DNA of 44,754 bases from Elusimicrobiota bacterium (GTDB taxonomy: Bacteria; Elusimicrobiota; Elusimicrobia; UBA1565; UBA9628). The stretch is from NCBI GenBank assembly GCA_027406905.1, contig DAHZHT010000014.1:1-44754 (forward strand). The letters are read 5' to 3'. Both the position numbers and the translations under genes were made by a program. Position 1 is the first letter of the stretch. Each line of letters begins with the position of its first letter. Shown piece after piece: positions 34,642-42,188 of this stretch. The notes beneath the pieces were generated by a model, which saw nothing but the letters and a program-made list of their open reading frames with translations, had not been told where the DNA came from and made no database searches.

Positions 34642-35636
34642 TGCCGCACTTATTTATCGTCTACGGAATCGTTGCGCTTGCCCTTTTTTTCGATTTTTTA
34701 AACGGCATGCACGATGCCGCCAATGAAATCGCGACCGTCGTTTCAACCCGGGTTCTCTCTCCGCGCAACGCCGTTTTATGGGCCGCCTGCTTTCATATGG
34801 TCGCGGCTTTCGGCTTTGGGGTTCATGTGGCTGACACAATCGGAAAAGGACTGATCTCGCCGAAGGCCATGGACAACGCCGTCATTCTCGGAGCGCTTAT
34901 CGGAGGCTCTCTGTGGAATTATTTCACCATCCGATTAGGCCTCCCGGTCAGTTCATCTCATTCTTTAATCGGCGGGCTTGTTGGGGCCGCGGTCGCCAAA
35001 GCGGGATGGGGATGCCTGATGCCATGGGGAATTGGCGTTGTCGTCGCATTCATGATTATTTCTCCGTTGTTTGGTCTCCTTTTAGGATATGCGCTCATGG
35101 TGATAAGCTCCTGGGCTTTTCGCAGAACTTCGCCGAGACAAGTGGATGTTTTCGCGCGCATTGGGCAATTGGCCTCTTCCGCGTTTTTAAGTCTCTCCCA
35201 CGGGCTTAACGACGCCCAAAAAACGATGGGGGTCATCGCCATTCTGTTATTTTCAAACGGGGTTTTAGGCCCTCATTCCTATATTCCCAAGTGGGTCATC
35301 TTAAGTTGCTATGCCGTCATGTCCTTGGGAACCTTAGCCGGTGGTTGGAAGGTGGTTCACACCGTCGGACAGCGCGTGACAAAATTGCGCCCGCTAAGCG
35401 GCATGTGCGCGGATCTGGGTTCAGGAACGGTCATGTTTGTCTGCGGAATGGCGGGCATTCCGATTTCAACGACTCATCTCGTGAACGGAACGCTCATGGG
35501 AGTCGGCGCAACTCAAAGGCTTTCGGCGGTTCGATGGGGAGTTGTCCATGAAATCATCGTCGCTTGGTTTTTAACCATTCCATGCGCGGCGGCGGTCGCC
35601 GCCATCAGCTATCATATTTTCGCCCATTTCATTTGA
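34641..35636 (+). CDS. pit: PiT-family inorganic phosphate permease
   Basis: The 331-residue membrane protein has about ten hydrophobic segments and both inverted PiT signatures: DFLNGMHDAANEIATVVSTRVLSPRNAVLWAACFHM in the first half and LSLSHGLNDAQKTMGVIAILLF in the second. It also has GLPVSSSHSLIGGLVGAAVA and GIPISTTHLVNGTLMGVGA. It takes up phosphate (or metal-phosphate) driven by the cation gradient across the inner membrane. It is in an operon with the DUF47 partner. Confidence 0.96.
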   Translation: MPHLFIVYGIVALALFFDFLNGMHDAANEIATVVSTRVLSPRNAVLWAACFHMVAAFGFGVHVADTIGKGLISPKAMDNAVILGALIGGSLWNYFTIRLGLPVSSSHSLIGGLVGAAVAKAGWGCLMPWGIGVVVAFMIISPLFGLLLGYALMVISSWAFRRTSPRQVDVFARIGQLASSAFLSLSHGLNDAQKTMGVIAILLFSNGVLGPHSYIPKWVILSCYAVMSLGTLAGGWKVVHTVGQRVTKLRPLSGMCADLGSGTVMFVCGMAGIPISTTHLVNGTLMGVGATQRLSAVRWGVVHEIIVAWFLTIPCAAAVAAISYHIFAHFI

Positions 35637-35661
35637 CTTTAAGCGCCAAAACATAGACAAT
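35633..35661 (+). promoter_or_regulatory. Sigma-70-type promoter of the TRL/PAP2/glycosyltransferase operon
   Basis: TTGACT (35633-35638) overlaps the stop codon of the phosphate permease and is followed after 17 nt by GACAAT (35656-35661). The start would be near 35668, with AAAGG just ahead of ATG 35686. Confidence 0.55.
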
Positions 35662-35685
35662 AGCAAGGTAAAGGATATTTCCCCC

Positions 35686-36054
35686 ATGAAAGAAAATCTG
35701 ATGAAATTTCGAGGATACGTTCCGTTTATCTCCGCAACCTTTTTACTGGCCAGCCTTTCGGGATGCCTTTACACCAACACCTACGCTCCCAATTCTTACC
35801 GATCGGCCACGCCTATCGACGTCAAAGCCGCCGTTTCCGATCCCATTGTTTCCGGCATGGGGTGCACTTACTCCGCTTTGTGGCTAGTCGGATGGGGAAA
35901 CGCGGGATACGCCCTTGCCACTCAAAGAGCTCTCAAAAATGATCCGAAAGGCGTTCTCTATGACGTGAAATCAGACCTAAAGGTGACCTCTTATTTGCTC
36001 GGCCTCTGGACTCGCGCTTGCACCATCGTCACCGGAAGAGCCGGACACGTGTGA
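35686..36054 (+). CDS. TRL-like lipoprotein
   Basis: The 122-residue protein has a lipoprotein signal (FISATFLLASLSGC). The rest matches the TRL-like family: SGMGCTYSALWLVGWGNAGYALATQRALKNDPKGVLYDVKSDLKVTSYLLGLWTRACTIVTGRA, i.e. Gly-Cys..., A...a, i..VD, lG.y...CTiV.G. The function of TRL proteins is not known; they are small envelope lipoproteins. The start at 35686 has AAAGGA upstream; ATG 35701 is a second option. The stop overlaps the next gene start (GTGA). Confidence 0.8.
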   Translation: MKENLMKFRGYVPFISATFLLASLSGCLYTNTYAPNSYRSATPIDVKAAVSDPIVSGMGCTYSALWLVGWGNAGYALATQRALKNDPKGVLYDVKSDLKVTSYLLGLWTRACTIVTGRAGHV

Positions 36055-36512
36055 GAACCGCCCTTTTTATCGCCTTTTTCGCCTCTCCATTCTCTTCTTC
36101 AAAAGTTTTCGCCGCGACCTACAATCAATACCCCAGCGTCGTCAGTCCCAGCGGATATTTCGTCGTCTATGACGTTCAAGGGACCCTTTCCTTTGAGCCT
36201 TCGACCCGCTGGGAGCTTCCAAAAAACATCTTGGATCAAGGAAAAGTCCTGGGACAAAGCTGCGCCTATGCGCTGAGTATCCCCCTCTCCTTGGCTTTAA
36301 GCACGACCAAGCTTTCCGGGGCTTACGGCGAAAATGGATACAATAAAGCGGTCAAAAATATTTTAAAAGCTCATCCTGATATTACCGGAATTTACGATGT
36401 CAAGGTTGACACGCACATCATCACCGTTTTAGGAATTTTTACCCGTCAATGCCTGGAATTAACGGCGCGCGCGTTTAAAATTCCGACATCCAACCCAAGG
36501 CAAAAAACATGA
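36051..36512 (+). CDS. Second TRL-like exported protein
   Basis: From GTG 36051 the protein has 153 residues, with a Sec signal peptide (TALFIAFFASPFSSSKVFA). A domain like that of the preceding gene follows: GQSCAYALSIPLSLALSTTKLSGAYGENGYNKAVKNILKAHPDITGIYDVKVDTHIITVLGIFTRQCLEL. It lacks a lipobox. The GTG overlaps the upstream stop by 4 nt and GGAAGAG lies ahead of it. It is probably a diverged tandem duplicate. Function unknown. Confidence 0.72.
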   Translation: MRTALFIAFFASPFSSSKVFAATYNQYPSVVSPSGYFVVYDVQGTLSFEPSTRWELPKNILDQGKVLGQSCAYALSIPLSLALSTTKLSGAYGENGYNKAVKNILKAHPDITGIYDVKVDTHIITVLGIFTRQCLELTARAFKIPTSNPRQKT

Positions 36513-37087
36513 GAGAAATAATTCTATCCTTCGATCGCTATCTATTTCACATTATCAACGGCGTTCTTGTTTGCCGTCCTCTAGATTATGCGATGCCCAC
36601 TATTACTGATTTTCATAAAATTTCCCTCGTTCGCTTTCTCCTTTTGCCGGCAATCATCGCTTTTTGGATTTGGAAAAGAAAAAAAGAAGCCTTGAAGGTG
36701 ATTTTAGTTCTCGGCATTGTCGCGGGATTTACCGATTTAATCGCCCACCGAATCATTAAGCCTTTAGTGGGCCGCCTAAGGCCGCCTTTGTCCGGAATTC
36801 CCGTGATCGTGCGCGCGCCCTACGGCGGAAAATTGAGTTTTCCCTCCAATCACGCGGCCAACATGTTCGCCGCGGCCGCAGTCTTAAGCGCGGCCTATCC
36901 GTCTTTAACTCCGCTATTTTATTCCGCAGCCGTCATCGTCTCCTATAGCCGCGTCTACGTAGGAGTTCATTATCCTATGGACGTCATCGGCGGAGCGGTC
37001 TTGGGGTCACTAATCGCCTTTATCGCGATACGGGCCGCCCGCAAAACCGGAGTTTTCCCCCAGCCCGAATCTCCTAAAAAAATTTAG
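36509..37087 (+). CDS. PAP2-family membrane phosphatase
   Basis: The 192-residue protein has about five hydrophobic helices and all three PAP2 motifs: KPLVGRLRPP (K-x6-RP), SFPSNHAAN (PSxH) and SRVYVGVHYPMDVIGG (SR-x5-H-x3-D). Relatives dephosphorylate undecaprenyl pyrophosphate or phosphatidyl/lipid A phosphates on the periplasmic side. It overlaps the TRL gene by 4 nt and precedes a glycosyltransferase that uses polyprenyl-phosphate sugars, so recycling of the lipid carrier is a reasonable role. Confidence 0.93.
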   Translation: MREIILSFDRYLFHIINGVLVCRPLDYAMPTITDFHKISLVRFLLLPAIIAFWIWKRKKEALKVILVLGIVAGFTDLIAHRIIKPLVGRLRPPLSGIPVIVRAPYGGKLSFPSNHAANMFAAAAVLSAAYPSLTPLFYSAAVIVSYSRVYVGVHYPMDVIGGAVLGSLIAFIAIRAARKTGVFPQPESPKKI

Positions 37088-37131
37088 GCCTCACAATTGG
37101 TCATATTATTTACTTGCGAGGCCTTATCCTC

Positions 37132-38715
37132 GTGACCGCGAAAAAAATTTCGGCGCTTTTTCTCTTCATCGTCTTGCCCGCCATTTTATTTATCTTAAAG
37201 AAAAACCAGTTCTCTATTCCCCTCATCAGCGATGAAGGTGAATACGCCTATGAAGCGCGCCTACTCTCAAGCCATGGATTGCCCTATCAGAACGCTTACA
37301 ATCAAAAGCCTCCGCTCATTTTCTTTCTCTACCAATTGGCCTACGGGTTTTCTTCTAACCCCCTTGCCCCCAGAATTCTTAGCTTTATCTTCTCATGCCT
37401 GACCATGTTTTTTCTTTTTTCCATCACTCCTGACAGTTTTAGCCCTCTCTCCAGATTGGCGGCCCCAAGTTTTTTCGTCATTCTAAGCTCGACTCCCTTG
37501 GCCGATTTGTTTTCAGCTAATTGCGAGATGTTTTTAATCTTGTTTAACGCGGTCTCGGTCTGGGCCTTGATTCAATTCTGGAAAAACCCCAAAAATATTT
37601 TATGGGCGTTTGTCTCGGGTTTTTTTTGCGGCATGGCCCTCATGACCAAACAAACCGTTTTTTGGTTTGTTTTGGCTTTGATCCCCTTTTGGGCTCTCAA
37701 TCACGAGTTTCGCCGAGCTCTAAAACAAACAGCCTCTTTTCTCGCGGGCGCCCTTTTAATCCCCGCCGCTTGCGCTTTTTATTTTTTTGCCCGCGGAGAT
37801 TTAAGAGCCTTTGCCCAACAAGCCTTTCTCAACAACGGAAGATACATCGCGGTCATCTCAAAGCTGGGATGGAGCGCGATTGTCCAACACGTTTTAATCT
37901 GGTGGGGCGGTTGGTATCTCATGAAAGTAGTTATCCCCAACTGGCCGATTTGGGCGCTTTGCCTCTACGGCTTAAGCGTTTTAAAAATAAGCGAAGAAAA
38001 TCGCTTTGGGATTTTAGCGACTCTTTGGCTGGGAACGAGTTTTATGGGGGCCATGACCGGGCTTTTTTTATTCCCGCACTATTTTTTTACCGTCTATCCT
38101 CCGCTGGCGGTCTTAGCGGCCCAGGGCCTTGAATGCCTTCGGGAAAAATATCGCCTATCTTCGCGTTCTGTCGGCCTTTTAATTCTCTCTTTTTGCCTCT
38201 ATCCGGTTTTAATTCAAAGCCGCCCTTATTTCGCCCAATCTCCGCTTGAGCTGTCAAAAACTCTTCTCTATCCCAATCCCCTTTTTGAATCAAAACTTAT
38301 CGCCGCTGAAATTCGACGGCAAACCAATTCTGCCCAAAAAATTTACGTCTTCGGTTCCGAGCCTGAAATTTATATTTATAGCGGGCGCAAGGCCGCCACA
38401 CCCTACATCACTTCTTATCCGCTGACCTTATTCCCCAAAGATAAATCCCAGATATCGGGAGAGTTGTCCCGACTTAAGAAGTCTCCTCCGGAATTGATTG
38501 TTTACTCCGATATCGCGGGCTCTCAAGTCATTGGGTCGGATTTAGGAGTCTATTTTAGAGATCAGATTCAAAAGTTTCTCAAAACCCGCTATTCTCCCGT
38601 TGGGAAAGTTCCGGTCTTGCCGGGCAACGCGCCGCCTCAGTTTATCCCGGAGACGGATTTTCCACAATTAGACTATACAAACGCCCTTTATCTTTTTCGT
38701 TTAAAAAAATCCTAG
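37132..38715 (+). CDS. Family 39 glycosyltransferase (PMT/ArnT-like membrane protein)
   Basis: The protein has about 527 residues and roughly ten hydrophobic segments. The first loop carries ISDEGEYAYEARLLSSHGLPYQNAYNQKPPLIFFLYQLA, the acidic DE pair and the KPPL motif of polyprenyl-phosphate sugar transferases. A soluble C-terminal part follows (from about 400) with IYVFGSEPEIYIYSGR. GTG 37132 is preferred because GAGG lies 10 nt upstream; an in-frame TTG at 37114 is possible. It lies 44 nt after the PAP2 gene. The stop overlaps the convergent Cys-rich gene by 4 nt. Sugar and acceptor are unknown. Confidence 0.88.
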   Translation: MTAKKISALFLFIVLPAILFILKKNQFSIPLISDEGEYAYEARLLSSHGLPYQNAYNQKPPLIFFLYQLAYGFSSNPLAPRILSFIFSCLTMFFLFSITPDSFSPLSRLAAPSFFVILSSTPLADLFSANCEMFLILFNAVSVWALIQFWKNPKNILWAFVSGFFCGMALMTKQTVFWFVLALIPFWALNHEFRRALKQTASFLAGALLIPAACAFYFFARGDLRAFAQQAFLNNGRYIAVISKLGWSAIVQHVLIWWGGWYLMKVVIPNWPIWALCLYGLSVLKISEENRFGILATLWLGTSFMGAMTGLFLFPHYFFTVYPPLAVLAAQGLECLREKYRLSSRSVGLLILSFCLYPVLIQSRPYFAQSPLELSKTLLYPNPLFESKLIAAEIRRQTNSAQKIYVFGSEPEIYIYSGRKAATPYITSYPLTLFPKDKSQISGELSRLKKSPPELIVYSDIAGSQVIGSDLGVYFRDQIQKFLKTRYSPVGKVPVLPGNAPPQFIPETDFPQLDYTNALYLFRLKKS

Positions 38716-39398
38716 GGACACGAAGCGGTTCCTTCTTTACATTCATAGCGAGCCTGATAAAAACATTCCTGCTGAAGCTCTTGGTTTTTTTGGACCCTCC
38801 TCTCGCATCTTCTGCTCTGGCCCAATGACTTTTGATAAGAATCGTCCTTTTGAAGGCAACGACTGAGGCAATTTTTTTGACAGGACTTTCTAGAAAAGCC
38901 GAAGTTTTTCTGTTTCAAACAGCGCTGACGGCATTTTGGCTCGCAATTTCTCTCTAACTCCTCTTGAGCAAGGGAGGCGTAAACGGCCTCGCAGTGAATG
39001 ACGCCATTTCGGACGCAAAGTTTTGAATTCAACTCAACGCAGCGTTCAATAGAGCACGAAGCCCCCGGAGCTAAATTCTGGGAGTTATCCTCACCTGGAT
39101 TTTCGCTATTTTCCGAAAGCTGAGCCCCCGAATATTCCGAAGGAATTTGCCCCTTAAATGCCGATCGAACCGTTGGCGCGCGAACGGAGGGCTGCGAAAC
39201 ATCAAACTCATTTCCGGATACAGATTTTACCGCGTCGTTATGGGTAAAATTATTCTTGAGCCGCGCAAAATCGACCGCGGTGTTATCCGGCTGATATCCG
39301 GAAACATCCCCGTTGAGAGCTGGAAATTGCTCGGCTCTCAATGAAAAAATGAAAGCTCCTCCCGCAAAAATCGCTAATATCAGGATGAATTTTCGCAT
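38712..39398 (-). CDS. Secreted cysteine-rich protein
   Basis: The 228-residue protein begins with a Sec signal peptide (FILILAIFAGGAFIFSLRA). An acidic/Asn-rich linker follows to about residue 110, then a basic C-terminal region with 14 Cys, including CEPKCRQRCLKQ and CQKNCLSRCLQK, where Cys recur every 4 residues (CxxxC). Such spacing suggests disulfide-stabilised helical hairpins. No family recognised. The gene has a perfect promoter placed so close that transcription would start on the start codon. Confidence 0.72.
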   Translation of the reverse strand: MRKFILILAIFAGGAFIFSLRAEQFPALNGDVSGYQPDNTAVDFARLKNNFTHNDAVKSVSGNEFDVSQPSVRAPTVRSAFKGQIPSEYSGAQLSENSENPGEDNSQNLAPGASCSIERCVELNSKLCVRNGVIHCEAVYASLAQEELERNCEPKCRQRCLKQKNFGFSRKSCQKNCLSRCLQKDDSYQKSLGQSRRCERRVQKNQELQQECFYQARYECKEGTASCP

Positions 39399-39404
39399 AG
39401 AATC

Positions 39405-39433
39405 ATTATGCGCTGAGTTTGAGCGTTTGTCAA
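39405..39433 (-). promoter_or_regulatory. Strong promoter of the cysteine-rich gene, giving a leaderless transcript
   Basis: On the minus strand a perfect TTGACA (39428-39433) and CATAAT (39405-39410) are exactly 17 nt apart. Only 6 nt separate the -10 from ATG 39398, so the predicted transcription start is the A of the start codon. Confidence 0.65.
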
Positions 39434-39457
39434 TTGGGAAGCCTCAAGACACGGCTC

Positions 39458-39486
39458 TTGTTTTTAAGGAATAAATCTCTTACACT
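39458..39486 (+). promoter_or_regulatory. Promoter of the ankyrin protein gene, giving a leaderless transcript
   Basis: TTGTTT (39458-39463) and TACACT (39481-39486) are 17 nt apart. ATG 39493 follows the -10 by 6 nt with no ribosome site, so transcription is predicted to begin at the start codon. Confidence 0.55.
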
Positions 39487-39492
39487 ACTTCC

Positions 39493-40581
39493 ATGAGATT
39501 TTACTTATCGCAAAGCTCCAAGGGAGCAAATATTAGGTTTTTAATTTTAGTCTTGGCTTTTCCGCTTATCCTTGTCGGAAAAACCAGAGCGGCGGATAAA
39601 TATCACATCCTGATCTCTGCGGTCAAAAATGGGAACATTACTCAAATCAAACAGGCTCTTAGGGCAGGGGCTCATGTAAACGTAACGAATAGTGCGGGAT
39701 TTTCCGCTCTCATGTATGCCTCCATTCTCGGAAAAGCTAATGTCGTTCCATATCTTATTAAAGCCGGGGCCAACGTCAATGCCACGGATAAGAAGGGCAA
39801 TACCGCACTGATGTACGCATCTAGAATTGGCCATACAAACATAGTTTCTACCCTCATCAAAGCTGGGGCTAATATCAATGCCATGAATAAAAATGGAGAG
39901 ACCGCATTGATAGCGGCCGCTTTAACTGGACAGGCCAATACAATCATTGCCCTCGCTAAGGCTGGCGCCAATCTTAATGCTGCGGATAAGAATGGAAACA
40001 CCGCTCTAATGGTCGCTACTGGTTACGGTAAGAGTAATGTGATTTTGCCCCTTCTTAAAGCTGGGGCCAACATCAATGCCACGGATAAGCGCGGCAACAC
40101 CGCGCTAATAGATGCCGTCATTCTCGGAAAAATCAATGCAATTTCACTCCTTCTCAAAGCCCGACCTAATCTCAACGCCAAGGATAATAATGGAAATACC
40201 GCGCTAATGAATGCCGTTTACAATGGCCAAGTCAATGTAATTTTGGCCCTCCTTAAAGCTGGAGTCGATGTCAATGCTACAGGTAAGGATGGGGAAACCG
40301 CGCTAATGGATGCCGTCGAAGAGGACAAGGCCAACTTTATCCCTATCCTCGCCAAGGCCGGGGCCAACGTCAATGCCACGGATAAATCGGGAAATAGCGC
40401 GCTGATGATAGCCGCCATGCTAGGCTATGCCGACGAGATTAAGCCTCTTCTGGAATCCGGAGCCGACGTCAATGAAAAGGATAATCACGGACTTACCGCT
40501 CAACAGCTGGCCACATCTCCAAAAATCGCTTCCCTCATTTGGGGATGGGAAGTTTCTCATCCCGAAACGCGTATTCACTAA
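39493..40581 (+). CDS. Secreted ankyrin-repeat protein
   Basis: The 362-residue protein has a signal peptide (FLILVLAFPLILVGKTRAA) and nine to ten ankyrin repeats of exactly 33 residues covering nearly the whole mature chain. Typical units read GNTALMYASRIGHTNIVSTL followed by IKAGANINA. The repeats are very similar, also at DNA level. No other domain is present. Ankyrin repeats bind partner proteins, and the signal peptide puts this one in the periplasm or outside. It converges with a secreted ankyrin-caspase protein, with only 2 nt between the stops, so the two may be related in function. Confidence 0.9.
   Translation: MRFYLSQSSKGANIRFLILVLAFPLILVGKTRAADKYHILISAVKNGNITQIKQALRAGAHVNVTNSAGFSALMYASILGKANVVPYLIKAGANVNATDKKGNTALMYASRIGHTNIVSTLIKAGANINAMNKNGETALIAAALTGQANTIIALAKAGANLNAADKNGNTALMVATGYGKSNVILPLLKAGANINATDKRGNTALIDAVILGKINAISLLLKARPNLNAKDNNGNTALMNAVYNGQVNVILALLKAGVDVNATGKDGETALMDAVEEDKANFIPILAKAGANVNATDKSGNSALMIAAMLGYADEIKPLLESGADVNEKDNHGLTAQQLATSPKIASLIWGWEVSHPETRIH
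39660..40480 (+). repeat. 99-bp coding repeat of the ankyrin gene
   Basis: A 99-bp period is visible across the ankyrin coding region. The block beginning AAAGC(T/C)GGGGCCAA recurs at about 39760, 39859, 39958, 40057, 40255 and 40354. The blocks at 39760, 40057 and 40354 are nearly identical, suggesting recent expansion or gene conversion. Confidence 0.8.
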
Positions 40582-40583
40582 CT

Positions 40584-42188
40584 CTATCGCAAGACAATGG
40601 GGAAAATCTTGGAGAGTTGGGAGCGCGGAAGAACCTGAGGATTTTGAGAATGATTGCCCAATTCCGCTACATTTTCGACTTCCGGCGCTAAATAATCGTA
40701 AAGAGACCCTAGGGTGACGATTTTTTTGCGGTTAAACGCCTTCCCGTTGAGTCCGCGCAGGAAATAATAGGTCAAAAGCCCGTGGCCTTGGCTTCTAATG
40801 ACTTCGGCTGTTTGATCGTCCCGCGCGGCGGTCAAAACCGCGATTTTGCCGTTCCCAGGGACAAACCCTGGCCGAACCCGCGTAGACAGTGGGCGTATTC
40901 CCGGACGGATAATTGAGCGTGCGCCAGCCCCGGAAAAACAAGAGTCCAAAATGACGATAATCCTATGAGCGTCAATATTCAAAAAATCAGCGTATAATCT
41001 TTTTAATGGGTAGGCGGTCTTTTCTAAAAACTCCGGATCCCCGTCAAATGGAACCAAGTAGGCCTGCCCCGTATCGGGATTAGGCGCGCCATGCCCGGAA
41101 AAATAAAAAAAGACGCGGGAGTTTTTTCTCGCGTTTTTTGGCAGCCAGTCCTCCAAATAAGCCGCTAAATCACTTTTTGTCGCCGTTTCATTGAGCAGAA
41201 AACGGATATGACGCGCAGGCACCCCCAAGGCGAGCATATATTTTTTGACCGTCGTCGCGTCTCTTTTGGAAAATTCGGAATGCGAAATCTTGCCGGCGTA
41301 TTTCTCGACTCCCACGACAATCGCGAAATCTTCCCGCCGGGGCGGTTCCTGAAAACTCGGCGCGTCCACGTCGCTTTTAATCGTTTTTGTTTTTTTCGCG
41401 AGTTTCGATTGCTTTTTAAGGCTTTCTATTTCCTTGGCTAAAATGTCCAAGCGCCGCGCGATACCCTTCTGGGTCGAGTTTTGCGCGGATTGCGCGGCTC
41501 TCGAAGCGATTTTAGAGACGTCTTCCCGGGTCAAACTCTGTTTGTTTGACAAACGTTCGGCGTCTTCTCGAACGCTTGGAGGCGGGGGATGGAGATGGTA
41601 ATCTTCGATAAGCGCCGCTACCTGCTGGTGTTCGGTCTGATAGGCATAATCGAGGGCCGTGCGGCCATTTTCATCGCTGGTATCGACATCGGCCCCATGG
41701 TTGAGCAAAAGCTCGACCAAACCCGCCTGCCCATATTTCGCGGCCAGCATCAGGGCCGTGCGGCCATAGATGTTTTTTGCGTTGAGGTTTTCTCCATTCT
41801 GGATCAAAAAGCGCGCAACCCGCATTTGCTTCTGAGAAATCGAAAAAGAAAAATGACGGGCTGACATTTCGTGGAATCTCGGAAAAATAAAATCGGGCCG
41901 GATAAAGCCGGTGTCATTCCAAAGTTGCGGCATATCGGCATGGCCGTTTGAAGCGATCTGCATTAAAGCCGTGTCTCCGGCCTTGTCAACCGCGTTGATA
42001 TCGGCTCCCTCTTGAATCAAACTTTTGACTCTGGAAAGATCCCCTCTGGACACGGCATGAAAGAATTGAGAGTTGAGTCCGGCAAAAGAAGAACCTGGAA
42101 AAAAAAGAAAAGCGGCGGAAAGAAACAGAAAGAAGCGGAAAGCGGATAAAAACGAAAAAAACTTTCCGTTGCTGTCCTTTTTACTCAT
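40584..42188 (-). CDS. Secreted ankyrin-repeat caspase-like (C14) protease
   Basis: The 534-residue protein has a signal peptide (FRFFLFLSAAFLFFPGSSFA), about four ankyrin repeats (about 40-200; for example GRTALMLAAKYGQAGLVELL) and a coiled Lys/Ser/Gln-rich linker (about 210-285). A caspase-like peptidase domain follows (about 290-520): FAIVVGVEKYAG, catalytic His in FFYFSGHGAP (His366) and catalytic Cys in IIVILDSCFSGAG (Cys417). Bacterial members usually cut after Arg or Lys. The start overlaps the stop of the upstream radical SAM gene by 4 nt (ATGA), tying it to the peptide-maturation operon. The target is unknown. Confidence 0.9.
   Translation of the reverse strand: MSKKDSNGKFFSFLSAFRFFLFLSAAFLFFPGSSFAGLNSQFFHAVSRGDLSRVKSLIQEGADINAVDKAGDTALMQIASNGHADMPQLWNDTGFIRPDFIFPRFHEMSARHFSFSISQKQMRVARFLIQNGENLNAKNIYGRTALMLAAKYGQAGLVELLLNHGADVDTSDENGRTALDYAYQTEHQQVAALIEDYHLHPPPPSVREDAERLSNKQSLTREDVSKIASRAAQSAQNSTQKGIARRLDILAKEIESLKKQSKLAKKTKTIKSDVDAPSFQEPPRREDFAIVVGVEKYAGKISHSEFSKRDATTVKKYMLALGVPARHIRFLLNETATKSDLAAYLEDWLPKNARKNSRVFFYFSGHGAPNPDTGQAYLVPFDGDPEFLEKTAYPLKRLYADFLNIDAHRIIVILDSCFSGAGARSIIRPGIRPLSTRVRPGFVPGNGKIAVLTAARDDQTAEVIRSQGHGLLTYYFLRGLNGKAFNRKKIVTLGSLYDYLAPEVENVAELGNHSQNPQVLPRSQLSKIFPIVLR

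Noticed and set aside
39660..40480. Regular DNA repeats that might be a CRISPR array
   Set aside because: The period is 99 bp, fully coding, and corresponds to 33-residue ankyrin units; no spacers.
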